From Allobrachymonas sp. (GTDB lineage Bacteria > Pseudomonadota > Gammaproteobacteria > Burkholderiales > Burkholderiaceae_C), in contig JAUMWT010000003.1 of NCBI GenBank assembly GCA_030529505.1, positions 58,253 to 122,252 of the forward strand: 64,000 nt of DNA, in the 5' to 3' direction. The translations under genes and the position numbers were made by a program. The notes beneath the pieces were generated by a model, which worked only from the letters and a program-made list of their open reading frames with translations, was not told the DNA's origin and searched no databases. Positions 30,842 through 41,672 of this stretch are shown one piece after another. Positions within the stretch are counted from its first letter, which is position 1, and the number at the start of each line of letters is the position of its first letter.

Positions 30842-30859
30842 AACAGGCCCGGGCCTGTT
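30842..30859. promoter_or_regulatory. 18-bp perfect palindrome upstream of dksA
   Basis: AACAGGCCCGGGCCTGTT is a perfect palindrome 35 bases upstream of the dksA start. It could be an operator, a 5' UTR hairpin, or two repeat ends joined head to head, since each half resembles the GAGCCTGTTC terminus of families A and B. No U-tract follows on either strand. Confidence 0.4.
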
Positions 30860-31083
30860 CAGAATGAAAGTGGATGGCACCAACGCTTTTCAAAAAAGCG
30901 GCAAGCCGATCCCGCTGCCGATGGGCCATGCCCCCAAGCCCCTTGGCACAAGCCTGGGCGGGCCGGGCAGGCGCAGCGCCGGGCGATTTTAGGCCATTTA
31001 TGCGGCGCGTCCACCGCAGGCCGCGCAGGCTCTGGAACGGGCCGCAGCCGCCATTCACAGCCCTTGTTGCGGCCCTTGCCCCG

Positions 31084-32247
31084 TCAAGTCAGGCACTGGC
31101 GCAGGCCCTGTTCCAGAATGTCCTTGGGCAGTTCCGTGCCGATGAAAACCATTTTGCTCGCGCGCGGCTCGTCGGCCTGCCAGGGCGCACCCAGGTCACT
31201 ACCCATCAACTGATGCACGCCCTGGAAGATGACCTTGCGTTCGGTGCCCAGCATGTCCAGCACGCCCTTGTAGCGGTAGAGCCTGGGGCCGTAGATGTTG
31301 ACGATGGCGCCAAGAAAATCCTCCAGCCTGGCCGGATCGAAGGGGCGATCGGCGCGAAAGACGAAGCTTTGCACATCGTCTTGATGCACATGGTGGCTGG
31401 GGTGCTGGCAGCCGTGGCCGCTGCAACTGTGGCCCGCGTGCCCATGCCCAGCGTGATCATGGCCGTGTTCATGCCCATGATGGCTGTGCGCCTCATGATG
31501 ATGGTGCACATCGGCCTTGTGATTGCAAGGCTCGCCCGGCGCATGCTGGTGATTGCACCCGGCATGGTGATGGTGCGCGTGCGCGGCCTCGTCCGCCAGG
31601 AATTCGGGATGCAAATCCAGCTGGGCATTGAGGTTGAAGCCGCGCAAATCCAGCACCTCTTGCAGCGGCACCTGGCCGAAGTTCACCACTTTTTGCGCTG
31701 CACGCGGGTTCATGCGCGCCAGGCGCCGTTGCAAGCTGGCCAGCTCTTCAGGCGCGGTCAGATCGGCCTTGCTGATGAAAATCTGGTCGGCAAAACCCAC
31801 CTGGCGCTGCGCTTCCAAGCGGGCATCGAGCTGCTGGTGCGCGTGCTTGGCATCCACCAGGGTGATGATGGAGTCGAGCAGGTATTGCTCGGCCACCTCA
31901 TCGTCCATGAAAAAGGTTTGCGCCACGGGGCCGGGGTCGGCCAGGCCGGTGGTTTCGACCACGACGCGATCGAACTGCAAGGCACCGCTTTTGCGCTTGG
32001 CGGCCAGGTCGCTCAGCGTGCTGCGCAAATCCTCGCGGATGGTGCAGCACACGCAGCCGTTGTTCATCTGGATGATTTGCTCGGTGGTGTCGCTGAGCAA
32101 AATCTCGTTGTCAACGGCTTCTTCGCCAAATTCGTTTTCGATCACGGCGATCTTCTGGCCGTGGGCCTCGCTCAGGATGCGCTTGAGCAGCGTGGTTTTG
32201 CCAGCGCCCAAAAAACCGGTGATGATGGTGGCGGGAATCATGCTCAT
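31084..32247 (-). CDS. COG0523/CobW-family GTPase with His-rich region
   Basis: G3E-family GTPase, a putative zinc, cobalt or nickel metallochaperone in the cytoplasm. It has 387 aa. P-loop GFLGAGKTT at residues 11-19, the metal motif GCVCC at 64-68, the ETTGLADP switch and the SKADL base-recognition motif are visible. A strikingly His-rich stretch at about 214-287 separates the GTPase from the C-terminal CobW_C domain. Zinc transfer is the best-established role for such proteins, but the metal cannot be read from sequence. The ATG at 32247 is chosen because the family starts just before the P-loop; residues upstream look non-native. It is upstream of dksA on the same strand, divergent from the slmA-like gene. 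Confidence 0.9.
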   Translation of the reverse strand: MSMIPATIITGFLGAGKTTLLKRILSEAHGQKIAVIENEFGEEAVDNEILLSDTTEQIIQMNNGCVCCTIREDLRSTLSDLAAKRKSGALQFDRVVVETTGLADPGPVAQTFFMDDEVAEQYLLDSIITLVDAKHAHQQLDARLEAQRQVGFADQIFISKADLTAPEELASLQRRLARMNPRAAQKVVNFGQVPLQEVLDLRGFNLNAQLDLHPEFLADEAAHAHHHHAGCNHQHAPGEPCNHKADVHHHHEAHSHHGHEHGHDHAGHGHAGHSCSGHGCQHPSHHVHQDDVQSFVFRADRPFDPARLEDFLGAIVNIYGPRLYRYKGVLDMLGTERKVIFQGVHQLMGSDLGAPWQADEPRASKMVFIGTELPKDILEQGLRQCLT

Positions 32248-32411
32248 GTCAAAAAGTGTCCAACAAAACAGCCCAAAACAAACGGCTGCGCCCACAAACT
32301 TGCGCGCAGCCAAGCCTGTGTTCATTATTCAATAGGCGTCAAGTCCCCCTGCCCGCACCCACCATATGCCCCCGTGCCAGCGGCGCTGCACGGTCACATC
32401 TGTTCAGCCTG

Positions 32412-32446
32412 CACACATTTGTCACGTTTGCATACAAATGCCTGTG
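32412..32446. promoter_or_regulatory. Inverted repeat upstream of slmA-like gene
   Basis: CATTTGT (32416-32422) and ACAAATG (32434-32440) form a perfect 7-bp inverted repeat with 11 bases between. CACA and TGTG lie outside it. It sits 59 bases before the TetR-family start codon, a typical place for TetR-type autoregulation, and between two divergent genes. Operator function is inferred. Confidence 0.45.
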
Positions 32447-32498
32447 ATGTGCGAGAATCCCTTGGTTTCAGCAAGCAAGCCTGCGCTTACTCTCATTC

Positions 32499-33152
32499 AT
32501 GACATCTTCTGCCCACGATTCACCCGAGCAAGCCACCCCAACTGATGCCAACGCCCCTGCGCCCGCCGTGCGCAAGCGCCCGCCGCCGGGCGAGCGCCGC
32601 AAGCAGATTCTGGAAACGCTGGCGCGCATGCTCGAAAAACCGGGTTCCGAGCGCATCACCACGGCCGCACTGGCCGCCGAACTGGATGTGAGCGAAGCCG
32701 CGCTCTACCGCCACTTCGCCAGCAAGGCACAGATGTTCGAGGCGCTGATCGACTTCATCGAGCAAAGCATTTTTCACCTCATCAACCAGATTGGCGAGCG
32801 CGAGGCCGAGCCGCAGCTACGCGCCCCGCGCATTTTGGCGATGCTGCTGCAATTTGCCGAAAAAAACCCCGGCATGGCGCGCGTGATGGTGGGCGATGCC
32901 CTGGTGCTGGAGCACGAGCGCCTGCAACAGCGCATCAATCTGATGATGGACAAGGTCGAATCCAGCCTGCGCCAGCACCTGCGCCAAGTGGCCGAGCTGC
33001 GCGCATCGGCCACGCCCACGGTGGATGCGCAGGTGCGCGCCTCGCTCATGCTGGCCTTTGCCGTGGGCCGCATGCAGCGCTATGTGCGCACCGAATTCAG
33101 ACGCCTGCCCACCGAGCAGCTCGACGCCTGCTTGCAACAGATGCTGATTTAA
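32499..33152 (+). CDS. slmA: TetR-family nucleoid occlusion factor, SlmA-like
   Basis: DNA-binding protein that in Escherichia coli binds FtsZ and blocks Z-ring assembly over the nucleoid. It has 217 aa. After a ~28-residue Pro/Ala-rich tail comes the TetR helix-turn-helix RRKQILETLARMLEKPGSERITT and AALAAELDVSEAALYRHFASK, very close to SlmA. The segments FEALIDFIEQS, NPGMARVMVGDALVLEHERLQQRINLMMDKVE and RYVRTEFRRLPT also match SlmA. The identification as SlmA rather than a generic TetR regulator is good but rests on recall. Confidence 0.85.
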   Translation: MTSSAHDSPEQATPTDANAPAPAVRKRPPPGERRKQILETLARMLEKPGSERITTAALAAELDVSEAALYRHFASKAQMFEALIDFIEQSIFHLINQIGEREAEPQLRAPRILAMLLQFAEKNPGMARVMVGDALVLEHERLQQRINLMMDKVESSLRQHLRQVAELRASATPTVDAQVRASLMLAFAVGRMQRYVRTEFRRLPTEQLDACLQQMLI

Positions 33153-33569
33153 AAACCTGTTCGCGCGCTCCCCACGCGCGCTTGAGTCATGGCAATGGGC
33201 CAGCCCGCTGGCAAGCGTTGCCTTTGCAGAAGCGGCTTGCATGGCCGCATCAGTGGCTGCTCACTTGCAGGCTCGGCCCAACACCCAACTGAACCGCCCG
33301 GGCCTGCTGCTTTTTGCCATCCATCGCGCATTCCAAGCGGATCAGTGCTGAATCAGACAAATTCAGCCCGCACGCGCAGCCATTGCGCCCGTGCAAACAC
33401 CGCCGCCAGCCCCAACAAGCGCTTCCAGTCACTCCCCACCCGCCCACCGCAACCACAACCGTGGCGCAGCAGTGCGACAATCCCGCGCTGTTTCTAGTCT
33501 TTTGCCCGCGCGGCCAAGCGCTCGCCCTTCGCCAGCAACTTGGCCGCCGTGTTTTTTGCAGAACCCACC
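33153..33569. other. Intergenic region before parE, with a repeat-end remnant
   Basis: No supported gene. Immediately after the slmA stop, AACCTGTTC at 33154 is followed by a GCGCGCTTG motif like that inside family B repeats. This suggests a decayed left end, but I find no matching right end. A GCGCGC-N7-GCGCGC stem is also present near 33163. Confidence 0.4.
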
Positions 33570-35552
<1,983 letters not shown>

Positions 35553-35669
35553 AATCTGCAAAGGCGGCTGAAGCTGTTGGCCATTCAATCAATGCCGAAC
35601 CCAGCATCAAAAGGTTCTGCCAGCAAGCCGATAGGCCACCGACTGCATCAATACTGTGATGCGATAACA

Positions 35670-35688
35670 CCTTGTCTTGCAGACAAGG
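35670..35688. terminator. Stem-loop after parE
   Basis: CCTTGTCT and AGACAAGG form a perfect 8-bp stem around TGC. It lies between convergent parE and the monooxygenase gene. It has no U-tract, so it may be only a weak or protein-dependent terminator. Confidence 0.35.
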
Positions 35689-35787
35689 GGCACCGCGTCG
35701 GCAATAGCGCCGCACCCGACAGTTCATCGCACATGAGCGCGCATCGTGCAAGCCAAGCTCAAACAGGATGCGGGTGCGGCTTCGGCC

Positions 35788-36090
35788 TCACCCCAAATCC
35801 ACCACTTCAAATTCCATCATCAAGTGGTCGGTGCTCACCGGCGCGGGGCGCTTGGCGCTGTCGTGGGCTTTGCGCTCCTCGCGCTTGTGCATCCAGGCGT
35901 CGAAGTGGGCTTTGCTCTCCCATGTCGTGACCACGTAATAGCGATCCGTGCCTGCTTTGGGCCGCAGCAGCTTGAAGCCTTGAAAGCCCGGCTCGCCGTC
36001 CACCTCGTTGCGGCGTTCGCGAAAGCGGCTTTCGAGCACGCTGGCTGCACCGGGCGGAATTTGCAGGGTGTTGATGGTGATGTAGCTCAT
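35788..36090 (-). CDS. ABM-domain heme monooxygenase, IsdG/HmoA-like
   Basis: 100-aa protein of the antibiotic biosynthesis monooxygenase fold, which works as a dimer. It begins MSYITINTLQIPPG and includes the FQGFKLLRP and YYVVTTWESKAHFDAWMHK segments. The IsdG-family heme-degradation triad is present at matching positions: Asn7, Trp66 and His76. Cytoplasmic heme breakdown to release iron is therefore the best guess. An EAL-like or quinone-monooxygenase role remains possible, because the fold is shared. GGAG lies upstream of this ATG; the longer frame to 36222 is not supported. It is a single gene, convergent with parE. Confidence 0.82.
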   Translation of the reverse strand: MSYITINTLQIPPGAASVLESRFRERRNEVDGEPGFQGFKLLRPKAGTDRYYVVTTWESKAHFDAWMHKREERKAHDSAKRPAPVSTDHLMMEFEVVDLG

Positions 36091-36305
36091 GATGTAGGTA
36101 ACTCCATTGCAAAGTGGATGGGGCCTGCACTCTAGCCGCCTCTTGACGCGCTGAAAAGCCTTCGGGCCTTGCCCCTGTTGCTGGTGCTGGCTTGGTCGCA
36201 ACCGCCCGCGCCATGCGTCCAATCGAGTCCTCCCTCTCTGCGCTGCCCCGCACGCCCACAGTCTGTTGCAACACGCCGCACTGTTTTTGCCGACAATAGC
36301 GCGCC

Positions 36306-37403
36306 ATGCGGCCCGGCTTTTTCTCCTCTTTCATCCCTTGGCTGCCCCTGCTGGCGATGCTGGGGCTGCCTGCTGCGCTCGCCGATGTGTGGGGCTATGT
36401 GGATGCCCAGGGCAACACCCACTTCGCCACGCGCCAGATCGACGATCGCTACCAGCTCTATTTCAAAACCCCGGCCACGCCCGCGCCCTTGCCCGCCCAC
36501 AGCCAGGCAGGCGCAGCGGGCAAGGCAGGCTCGGTCAGACTCTCCAGCGGTGCGCGGCCCCGGCTGGCTTTCAACCCCGCGGCCGATGCGGCAGCGGGCA
36601 TCAAGGCGCAACGCCTGGTGGCTTTGATGAACCAATCCAAAGCCTTCAAGCAGGTGCGCGGCACCTTGCAGCAAGAGGCGCTGCGCCACGGCGTGGATGT
36701 GAATCTGGTCAAGGCCATCACGGCGACCGAATCGGGCTTCAACCCGCGGGCGGTGTCGTCCGCAGGCGCGGTGGGGCTGATGCAGATCATGCCGGCCACG
36801 GCGCGCTTTCTGGGCCTGCGCGACGACGGCCAGCAAAGCGTGGAAGAAAAGCTCACCGACTCGACCACCAACGCCCGCCTGGGCGTGCGCTATTTGCAGC
36901 AGTTGCTGCGCCAGTTCAATGGTCGACTGGATTTGGCCGTGGCCGCCTACAACGCCGGGCCGGGCGCGGTGCGCAAGCGCATGGCGATTCCGCCCTATGC
37001 CGAAACGCAGGGCTATGTGCGCACGGTGCTGGCGATTTACGAAACGCTGCAACCCGGCGCCACCGGCGGCTGGGTGGCCGCCAATATGGGCACTGGCGCG
37101 ACAGCCACGACTGGCCGCGCGGGCAGCCGCAGCGGCGCGCGCCGGCGCGTGGTGCTGGCCGGTGCCAGCGGATCGACGGCCAAGCCAGGCCATACCGGGG
37201 CCAACGAAGCAGGCCCGGCGGTGCTCACGCTCAAGGCCAACGCGCTGGATGGCGGCACGCCTTCGGCGCTGGATTGGGTGGCCGACAAGATCGCTGCGGC
37301 CGACCATCTGGCCGCGCCCGAATTGGGCGACGACGTGCGCATTCAGCCCTCGTCTGCCACACCTGCTGCCACTTCACCTGCCGCGCCCTCTGCGGGCCAG
37401 TGA
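36306..37403 (+). CDS. Lytic transglycosylase, SLT domain, with DUF4124
   Basis: Periplasmic peptidoglycan-cleaving enzyme that forms 1,6-anhydromuropeptides. It has 365 aa. A signal peptide spans residues 1 to about 26 (ending ALA). A DUF4124 segment follows (DVWGYVDAQGNTHFATRQ). The SLT domain covers about 115-230, with catalytic Glu142 in TATESGFNP, then SSAGAVGLMQIMPATA and AVAAYNAGPGAV. The C-terminal ~110 residues are low-complexity, rich in Ala, Gly, Thr and Pro. It lies between parE and parC with no obvious functional link. Confidence 0.93.
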   Translation: MRPGFFSSFIPWLPLLAMLGLPAALADVWGYVDAQGNTHFATRQIDDRYQLYFKTPATPAPLPAHSQAGAAGKAGSVRLSSGARPRLAFNPAADAAAGIKAQRLVALMNQSKAFKQVRGTLQQEALRHGVDVNLVKAITATESGFNPRAVSSAGAVGLMQIMPATARFLGLRDDGQQSVEEKLTDSTTNARLGVRYLQQLLRQFNGRLDLAVAAYNAGPGAVRKRMAIPPYAETQGYVRTVLAIYETLQPGATGGWVAANMGTGATATTGRAGSRSGARRRVVLAGASGSTAKPGHTGANEAGPAVLTLKANALDGGTPSALDWVADKIAAADHLAAPELGDDVRIQPSSATPAATSPAAPSAGQ

Positions 37404-37509
37404 TCTGAACAGCGGCCATTATTCGGCTTTGCCAGCAGCCACCCGCGCCTAGCCACTGACTCACGCAGCCCCCTGCATCGCGCGCGCATCTGCATATAGA
37501 CTTGCGCCC

Positions 37510-39978
37510 ATGCCAAGCGATACCCCTTCCCTTTCCAACGACGATTTGTTTGCGGCTGGCCCGCAGCCCCCGCACGACAGGCACGACAGCGACAGCCTGC
37601 CGCTGGCCACCTACGCCCAGCGCGCTTATCTGGAATATGCGCTCAGCGTGGTCAAAGGCCGCGCCCTGCCCGACGTGGCCGACGGGCAAAAGCCGGTGCA
37701 GCGCCGCATCCTCTACGCCATGAGCCGCATGGGCCTGGGCTTTACCGGGGCCAATGCCACAAGCGGCGCCAAGCCCGTGAAAAGCGCGCGCGTGGTGGGC
37801 GACGTGCTGGGCCGCTTTCACCCGCATGGCGACCAGGCCGCTTACGACGCGCTGGTGCGCATGGCGCAAGACTTTTCGCAGCGCTACCCGCTGATCGACG
37901 GGCAAGGCAACTTCGGCAGCCGCGATGGCGACGGCGCTGCGGCCATGCGCTACACCGAGGCGCGCCTGGCCAAGATCACGCAACTGCTGCTGGCCGAAAT
38001 CGACGAAGGCACGGTGGACTTTGTGCCCAATTACGACGGCAGCACCGAAGAGCCGCGCCAGCTGCCCGCGCGCCTGCCCTTCGTGCTGCTCAATGGCGCC
38101 AGCGGCATTGCCGTGGGCCTGGCTTGCGAAATCCCCAGCCACAACCTGCGCGAAGTGGCCGATGCCTGCATCGCCCTCATCAAGAACGAGAAGCTGGCCG
38201 ACGAAGAGCTGTTTGCCTTGCTGCCCGGGCCGGACTACCCCGGCGGCGGCCAGATCATCAGCCCGGCCAGCGATATCCATGACGCTTACCGCACGGGCCG
38301 TGGCAGCCTGAAAGTGCGCGCGCGCTGGAAGATCGAAGACCTGGCACGCGGCCAGTGGCAGATGGTCGTCACCGAACTGCCACCGGGCGTGAGCACGCAA
38401 AAGGTGCTCGAAGAGATTGAAGAGCTCACCAACCCCAAGGTGAAGGCGGGCAAAAAAACGCTCACCGCCGAGCAGACGCAAACCAAGGCCACGCTGCTGG
38501 CCGTGCTCGACGAGGTGCGCGACGAATCGAGCAAAGACGCGCCCGTGCGCATCGTGCTCTCGCCCAAAAGCCGCAGCGTGGGGCAAGACGAACTGGCCCA
38601 CACCCTGCTGGCGCACACCAGCCTGGAAACGTCTGCGCCCATCAACCTCACGATGGTGGGCATTGATGGCAAGCCGGTGCAAAAAACCTTGCGGCAGATG
38701 CTGCTGGAGTGGATCGCTTTCCGCCAGGGCACCGTCACCCGCCGCAGCCAGCACCGCCTGCAAAAGGTGCTCGATCGCATCCACATTCTCGAGGGGCGGC
38801 AACTCGTGCTGCTCAACATCGACGAGGTGATCGCCATCATCCGCGAAAGCGAGGAGCCCAAAGCCGCGCTGATCGAGCGCTTCAAGCTCACGGAGCGGCA
38901 GGCTGAAGACATTCTCGACATCCGCCTGCGCCAACTCGCGCGGCTGGAGGCCATCAAGATCGAGCAGGAGCTGGCCGAACTGCGCACCGAGCAAGGCAAG
39001 CTCGAAGACATTCTAGGCAGCCCCGCCGCCCTGCGCCGCCTGATGGTGAAAGAAATCGAGCTTGATGCCAAACAGTTTGCCGACGCGCGCCGCACGCTGA
39101 TTCAGGCCGAGAAAAAAGCCGTGGCCGAAGTCAAGGTGGTGGACGAACCCGTCACCGTCGTCATCAGCGCCAAAGGCTGGGTGCGCGCGCGCCAGGGCCA
39201 CGGGCACGATGCGGCGGCCTTCAGCTTCAAGGCGGGTGATGGGTTGTACGGCACCTTTGAATGCCGCACGGTGGACCACCTGCTCACCTTCGGCAGCAAT
39301 GGCCGCATCTACAGCACGCCCGTGGCCAGCCTGCCCGGCGCGCGTGGCGACGGCCAGCCCATCACCACCTTGATCGAGCTGGAAGCCGGCACCCAGCCCG
39401 TGCACCATTTCGCCGGGCCGGGCACGGCCACGCTGCTCTTGGCCAGCAGCAGCGGCCACGGCTTTTTGGCGCAGGTGGAACACATGCTCTCGCGCAACAA
39501 GGGCGGCAAAAGCTTCATCAGCCTGGGCGCAGGCGACAGCCTGTGCCGGCCCTCGCTCGCGGCCTCTGGCCTGGCGGACGCAGCTGGCAGCACAGCAAGC
39601 AAAGCGGCGGCGGAATCAAGCGCTGCACCCACAGCATCGACCGCTGCGGCCATCTGCATCGCCAGCACGGCTCCTGCCACGCACGTGGCTTGCGTCTCGG
39701 CTGGCGGGCGCCTGCTCACCTTCGAGATTGGCGAACTCAAGCTCATGGAAAAAGGCGGCCGCGGCCTCACGCTGATCGACCTCGATAAAAAAGACACGCT
39801 GGCCGGCGCGGCGGCCTATACGCGCAGCATCCGCATCAACGGCACCGGCCGGGGCGGCAAGCCGCGCGAAGAGGTGCTGGAAATCCGCAGCCTGAACAAC
39901 GCCCGCGCCGCCCGTGCCCGCAAAGGGCGCGATGCCAGCTTTGGCTTCAAACCGCAGGATGTGCGGCGGGTGGAGTGA
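37510..39978 (+). CDS. parC: DNA topoisomerase IV subunit A, with C-terminal insertion
   Basis: DNA breakage-reunion subunit of topoisomerase IV. It has 822 aa. The catalytic tyrosine is Tyr148 in [10 protein letters not shown]. The quinolone-determining region reads [10 protein letters not shown] (104-113), with Gln109 and Asp113 where Escherichia coli ParC has Ser80 and Glu84. The C-terminal beta-pinwheel carries an Ala/Ser/Thr-rich insertion at about 680-722, between [10 protein letters not shown] and [12 protein letters not shown]. Followed by a clear terminator. Its partner parE lies 2 kb upstream on the same strand. Confidence 0.95.
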   Translation: MPSDTPSLSNDDLFAAGPQPPHDRHDSDSLPLATYAQRAYLEYALSVVKGRALPDVADGQKPVQRRILYAMSRMGLGFTGANATSGAKPVKSARVVGDVLGRFHPHGDQAAYDALVRMAQDFSQRYPLIDGQGNFGSRDGDGAAAMRYTEARLAKITQLLLAEIDEGTVDFVPNYDGSTEEPRQLPARLPFVLLNGASGIAVGLACEIPSHNLREVADACIALIKNEKLADEELFALLPGPDYPGGGQIISPASDIHDAYRTGRGSLKVRARWKIEDLARGQWQMVVTELPPGVSTQKVLEEIEELTNPKVKAGKKTLTAEQTQTKATLLAVLDEVRDESSKDAPVRIVLSPKSRSVGQDELAHTLLAHTSLETSAPINLTMVGIDGKPVQKTLRQMLLEWIAFRQGTVTRRSQHRLQKVLDRIHILEGRQLVLLNIDEVIAIIRESEEPKAALIERFKLTERQAEDILDIRLRQLARLEAIKIEQELAELRTEQGKLEDILGSPAALRRLMVKEIELDAKQFADARRTLIQAEKKAVAEVKVVDEPVTVVISAKGWVRARQGHGHDAAAFSFKAGDGLYGTFECRTVDHLLTFGSNGRIYSTPVASLPGARGDGQPITTLIELEAGTQPVHHFAGPGTATLLLASSSGHGFLAQVEHMLSRNKGGKSFISLGAGDSLCRPSLAASGLADAAGSTASKAAAESSAAPTASTAAAICIASTAPATHVACVSAGGRLLTFEIGELKLMEKGGRGLTLIDLDKKDTLAGAAAYTRSIRINGTGRGGKPREEVLEIRSLNNARAARARKGRDASFGFKPQDVRRVE

Positions 39979-40036
39979 GTGTTGCCCGCAACCATCGCTG
40001 TCATCTGCACAGAAGGCAGGACGCAGAGAACGCCCC

Positions 40037-40080
40037 AAGCCACGCGGAATGCGCAAAAAACTGCATGGCGTGGCTTTTTT
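40037..40080 (+). terminator. Rho-independent terminator after parC
   Basis: A 9-bp stem AAGCCACGC / GCGTGGCTT encloses a 22-base loop containing a smaller GC hairpin, followed by TTTT. A second, imperfect stem with a T-run follows at about 40084-40111. Confidence 0.8.
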
Positions 40081-40269
40081 GACCAGCAAGGCTGCACCTT
40101 GGCTTTTTTATTCATGCATCACTCAGCCAGCCACTGCACATCACACATTCGGCACCATAAGCATTGATTGACACAAAACCGCGCAGAAGGAGCACACGCC
40201 GAAGCATTAGCACGCCCTCACTGATCGGCATTTGATGCACACACAAACTCTCATCCAGCCAACAGCAGC

Positions 40270-41025
40270 ATGAAGCGCCCCGCCCCACCCACCCTGACCC
40301 TGGCCGACATGCTCTACACCCAGGGCTTTGGCACGCGCCGCGTGTGCGCAGGCCTGGTGCAGCAGGGGCTGGTGCAATTGCAGGGGCAGACCGTGACGGA
40401 CGCCAGCCACCTGCTCACCGTACACGAAGGGCTGGCCTTTACCGTGCAGGGCCAGCCGTGGCAATACCACGCGCAGGCCTATGTGATGTTGCACAAGCCA
40501 GCGGGCACGGAGTGTTCGCACAAGCCTTCGGCCTGGCCCAGCGTGTACACGTTGCTGCCTACGCCGCTGCGCCAGCGCCCGCAAAAAGGCGCGGTGCAAG
40601 GCGTGCAGGCTATGGGCCGGCTCGATCAGGATACGACCGGGCTGCTCATCCTCACGGACGATGGGCAGCTCATCCACCAAATGGCTTCGCCCAAGCGGCA
40701 AGTGCCCAAGGTGTATCAAGTCACGTGCAAACACCCCATCAGCGACAAGCAGGTGCAGCGACTGCTGGTCGGCGTGGTGCTGGACGACAACCCGCGCCCC
40801 GTGCAGGCCGCAGCCTGTGTGCCCACCGGCACGCACACGCTGGATTTGACGCTGACGCAGGGCAAATACCACCAGGTCAAACGCATGCTGGCCGCCGTGG
40901 GCAACCGGGTGGAAGCCTTGCACCGCAGCCGCATCGGCGCACTGGATTTACCCGCCGACCTGCCCCCCGGCCAGTGGCGCTGGTTGCAAGCGCATGAGCT
41001 GGATTTGCTGAAAAGCAGGGCGTAG
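40270..41025 (+). CDS. rsuA: RsuA-family rRNA pseudouridine synthase
   Basis: Isomerises a uridine in rRNA; the closest fit is the 16S U516 enzyme RsuA. It has 251 aa. The N-terminal S4-like domain is LADMLYTQGFGTRRVCAGLVQQGLVQLQG. The catalytic motif GRLDQDTTGLLILTDDG has nucleophile Asp119. Later blocks KVYQVTCKHPI, LTQGKYHQVKRMLAAVGNRV and LHRSRIGALDLP fit the RsuA/RluB/E/F group. The exact target base is inferred. Confidence 0.85.
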   Translation: MKRPAPPTLTLADMLYTQGFGTRRVCAGLVQQGLVQLQGQTVTDASHLLTVHEGLAFTVQGQPWQYHAQAYVMLHKPAGTECSHKPSAWPSVYTLLPTPLRQRPQKGAVQGVQAMGRLDQDTTGLLILTDDGQLIHQMASPKRQVPKVYQVTCKHPISDKQVQRLLVGVVLDDNPRPVQAAACVPTGTHTLDLTLTQGKYHQVKRMLAAVGNRVEALHRSRIGALDLPADLPPGQWRWLQAHELDLLKSRA

Positions 41026-41188
41026 GCGGCTGTTGGATCGCCCCGTTTTTTGCGGGCGGCGTCAGTTCCTCGGCTCTGGCTGCTCGGCGCTCATCACTCG
41101 TCACAGTCCGTTCTGCTTCCACTTTTTTGCTCTGCTCTCGTGCCGTTCTCTTCGCTGCTGCCTGATCGTGCTGCGTAGTTTTGCCCTC

Positions 41189-41480
41189 AGAGCCTGTTCA
41201 AAGCCTTCGCACCGTGTCCGTTGCTTGGCAAAGGCAGTCGCTGCAAGGCGCAAAACACGAAACACAGAGCACGAACGGGCCAGCTGACCGGCGCGCATTT
41301 GCAACGCAGCAGATGCTGCCTTTGCAGAGCAACCCTTCGGGCAAGGCAATAAATCACCATGCAATCACCATGCGCTTTGTTGCACACCTTGCCAAGACGG
41401 CCAGTCTTGGCAAGGTGTGCGTCGCGATCCTGGCCATTTGTTGCGCTTGCGGACACATGGAAAGACTTTGAACAGGCTCT
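41189..41480 (+). repeat. Dispersed inverted-repeat element, family A copy 2
   Basis: 292-bp copy, with terminal inverted repeats AGAGCCTGTTCAAAGCCTT / AAGACTTTGAACAGGCTCT (18 of 19 match). The flanks are TCA on the left and TTA on the right. It lies alone between the RsuA-type gene and the RhtA-like gene. It contains a long perfect hairpin at 41382-41420. It is close to copy 3 over its whole length, and to copy 1 outside an internal ~50-base gap. Confidence 0.82.
41382..41420. other. Perfect 17-bp hairpin inside family A copy 2
   Basis: Arms 41382-41398 (GCACACCTTGCCAAGAC) and 41404-41420 are exact reverse complements around a 5-base loop. In copies 1 and 3 only the inner CCAAGAC / GTCTTGG part is kept, flanked by related sequence. 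No U-tract follows, so it is not a classic terminator. Confidence 0.8.
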
Positions 41481-41672
41481 TACACCCTGCCAGCACTGCA
41501 GGCACGTCCAAACATGGCAACGCGGCTGGCCCTGCGCTTGGGCCCAAGCTTGCAAACAGGCATCCCGCCGCTCACGCAACGTCCTGAGCTGTGCGGCCCC
41601 GGCGGGTTGTTTGACCGCCATTTGCCACATGATTGGGCGCATCGCCATTCAGCCCCGGCAACAATGCCAAAC

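Noticed and set aside
31383-31604. Repetitive CAT/ATG-rich DNA that looks like a tandem repeat
   Set aside because: It simply encodes the His-rich loop of the CobW-family protein.
33154-33200. Possible further family B element after slmA
   Set aside because: Only a left-end-like AACCTGTTC and one internal motif; no right end found, so not listed as a repeat.
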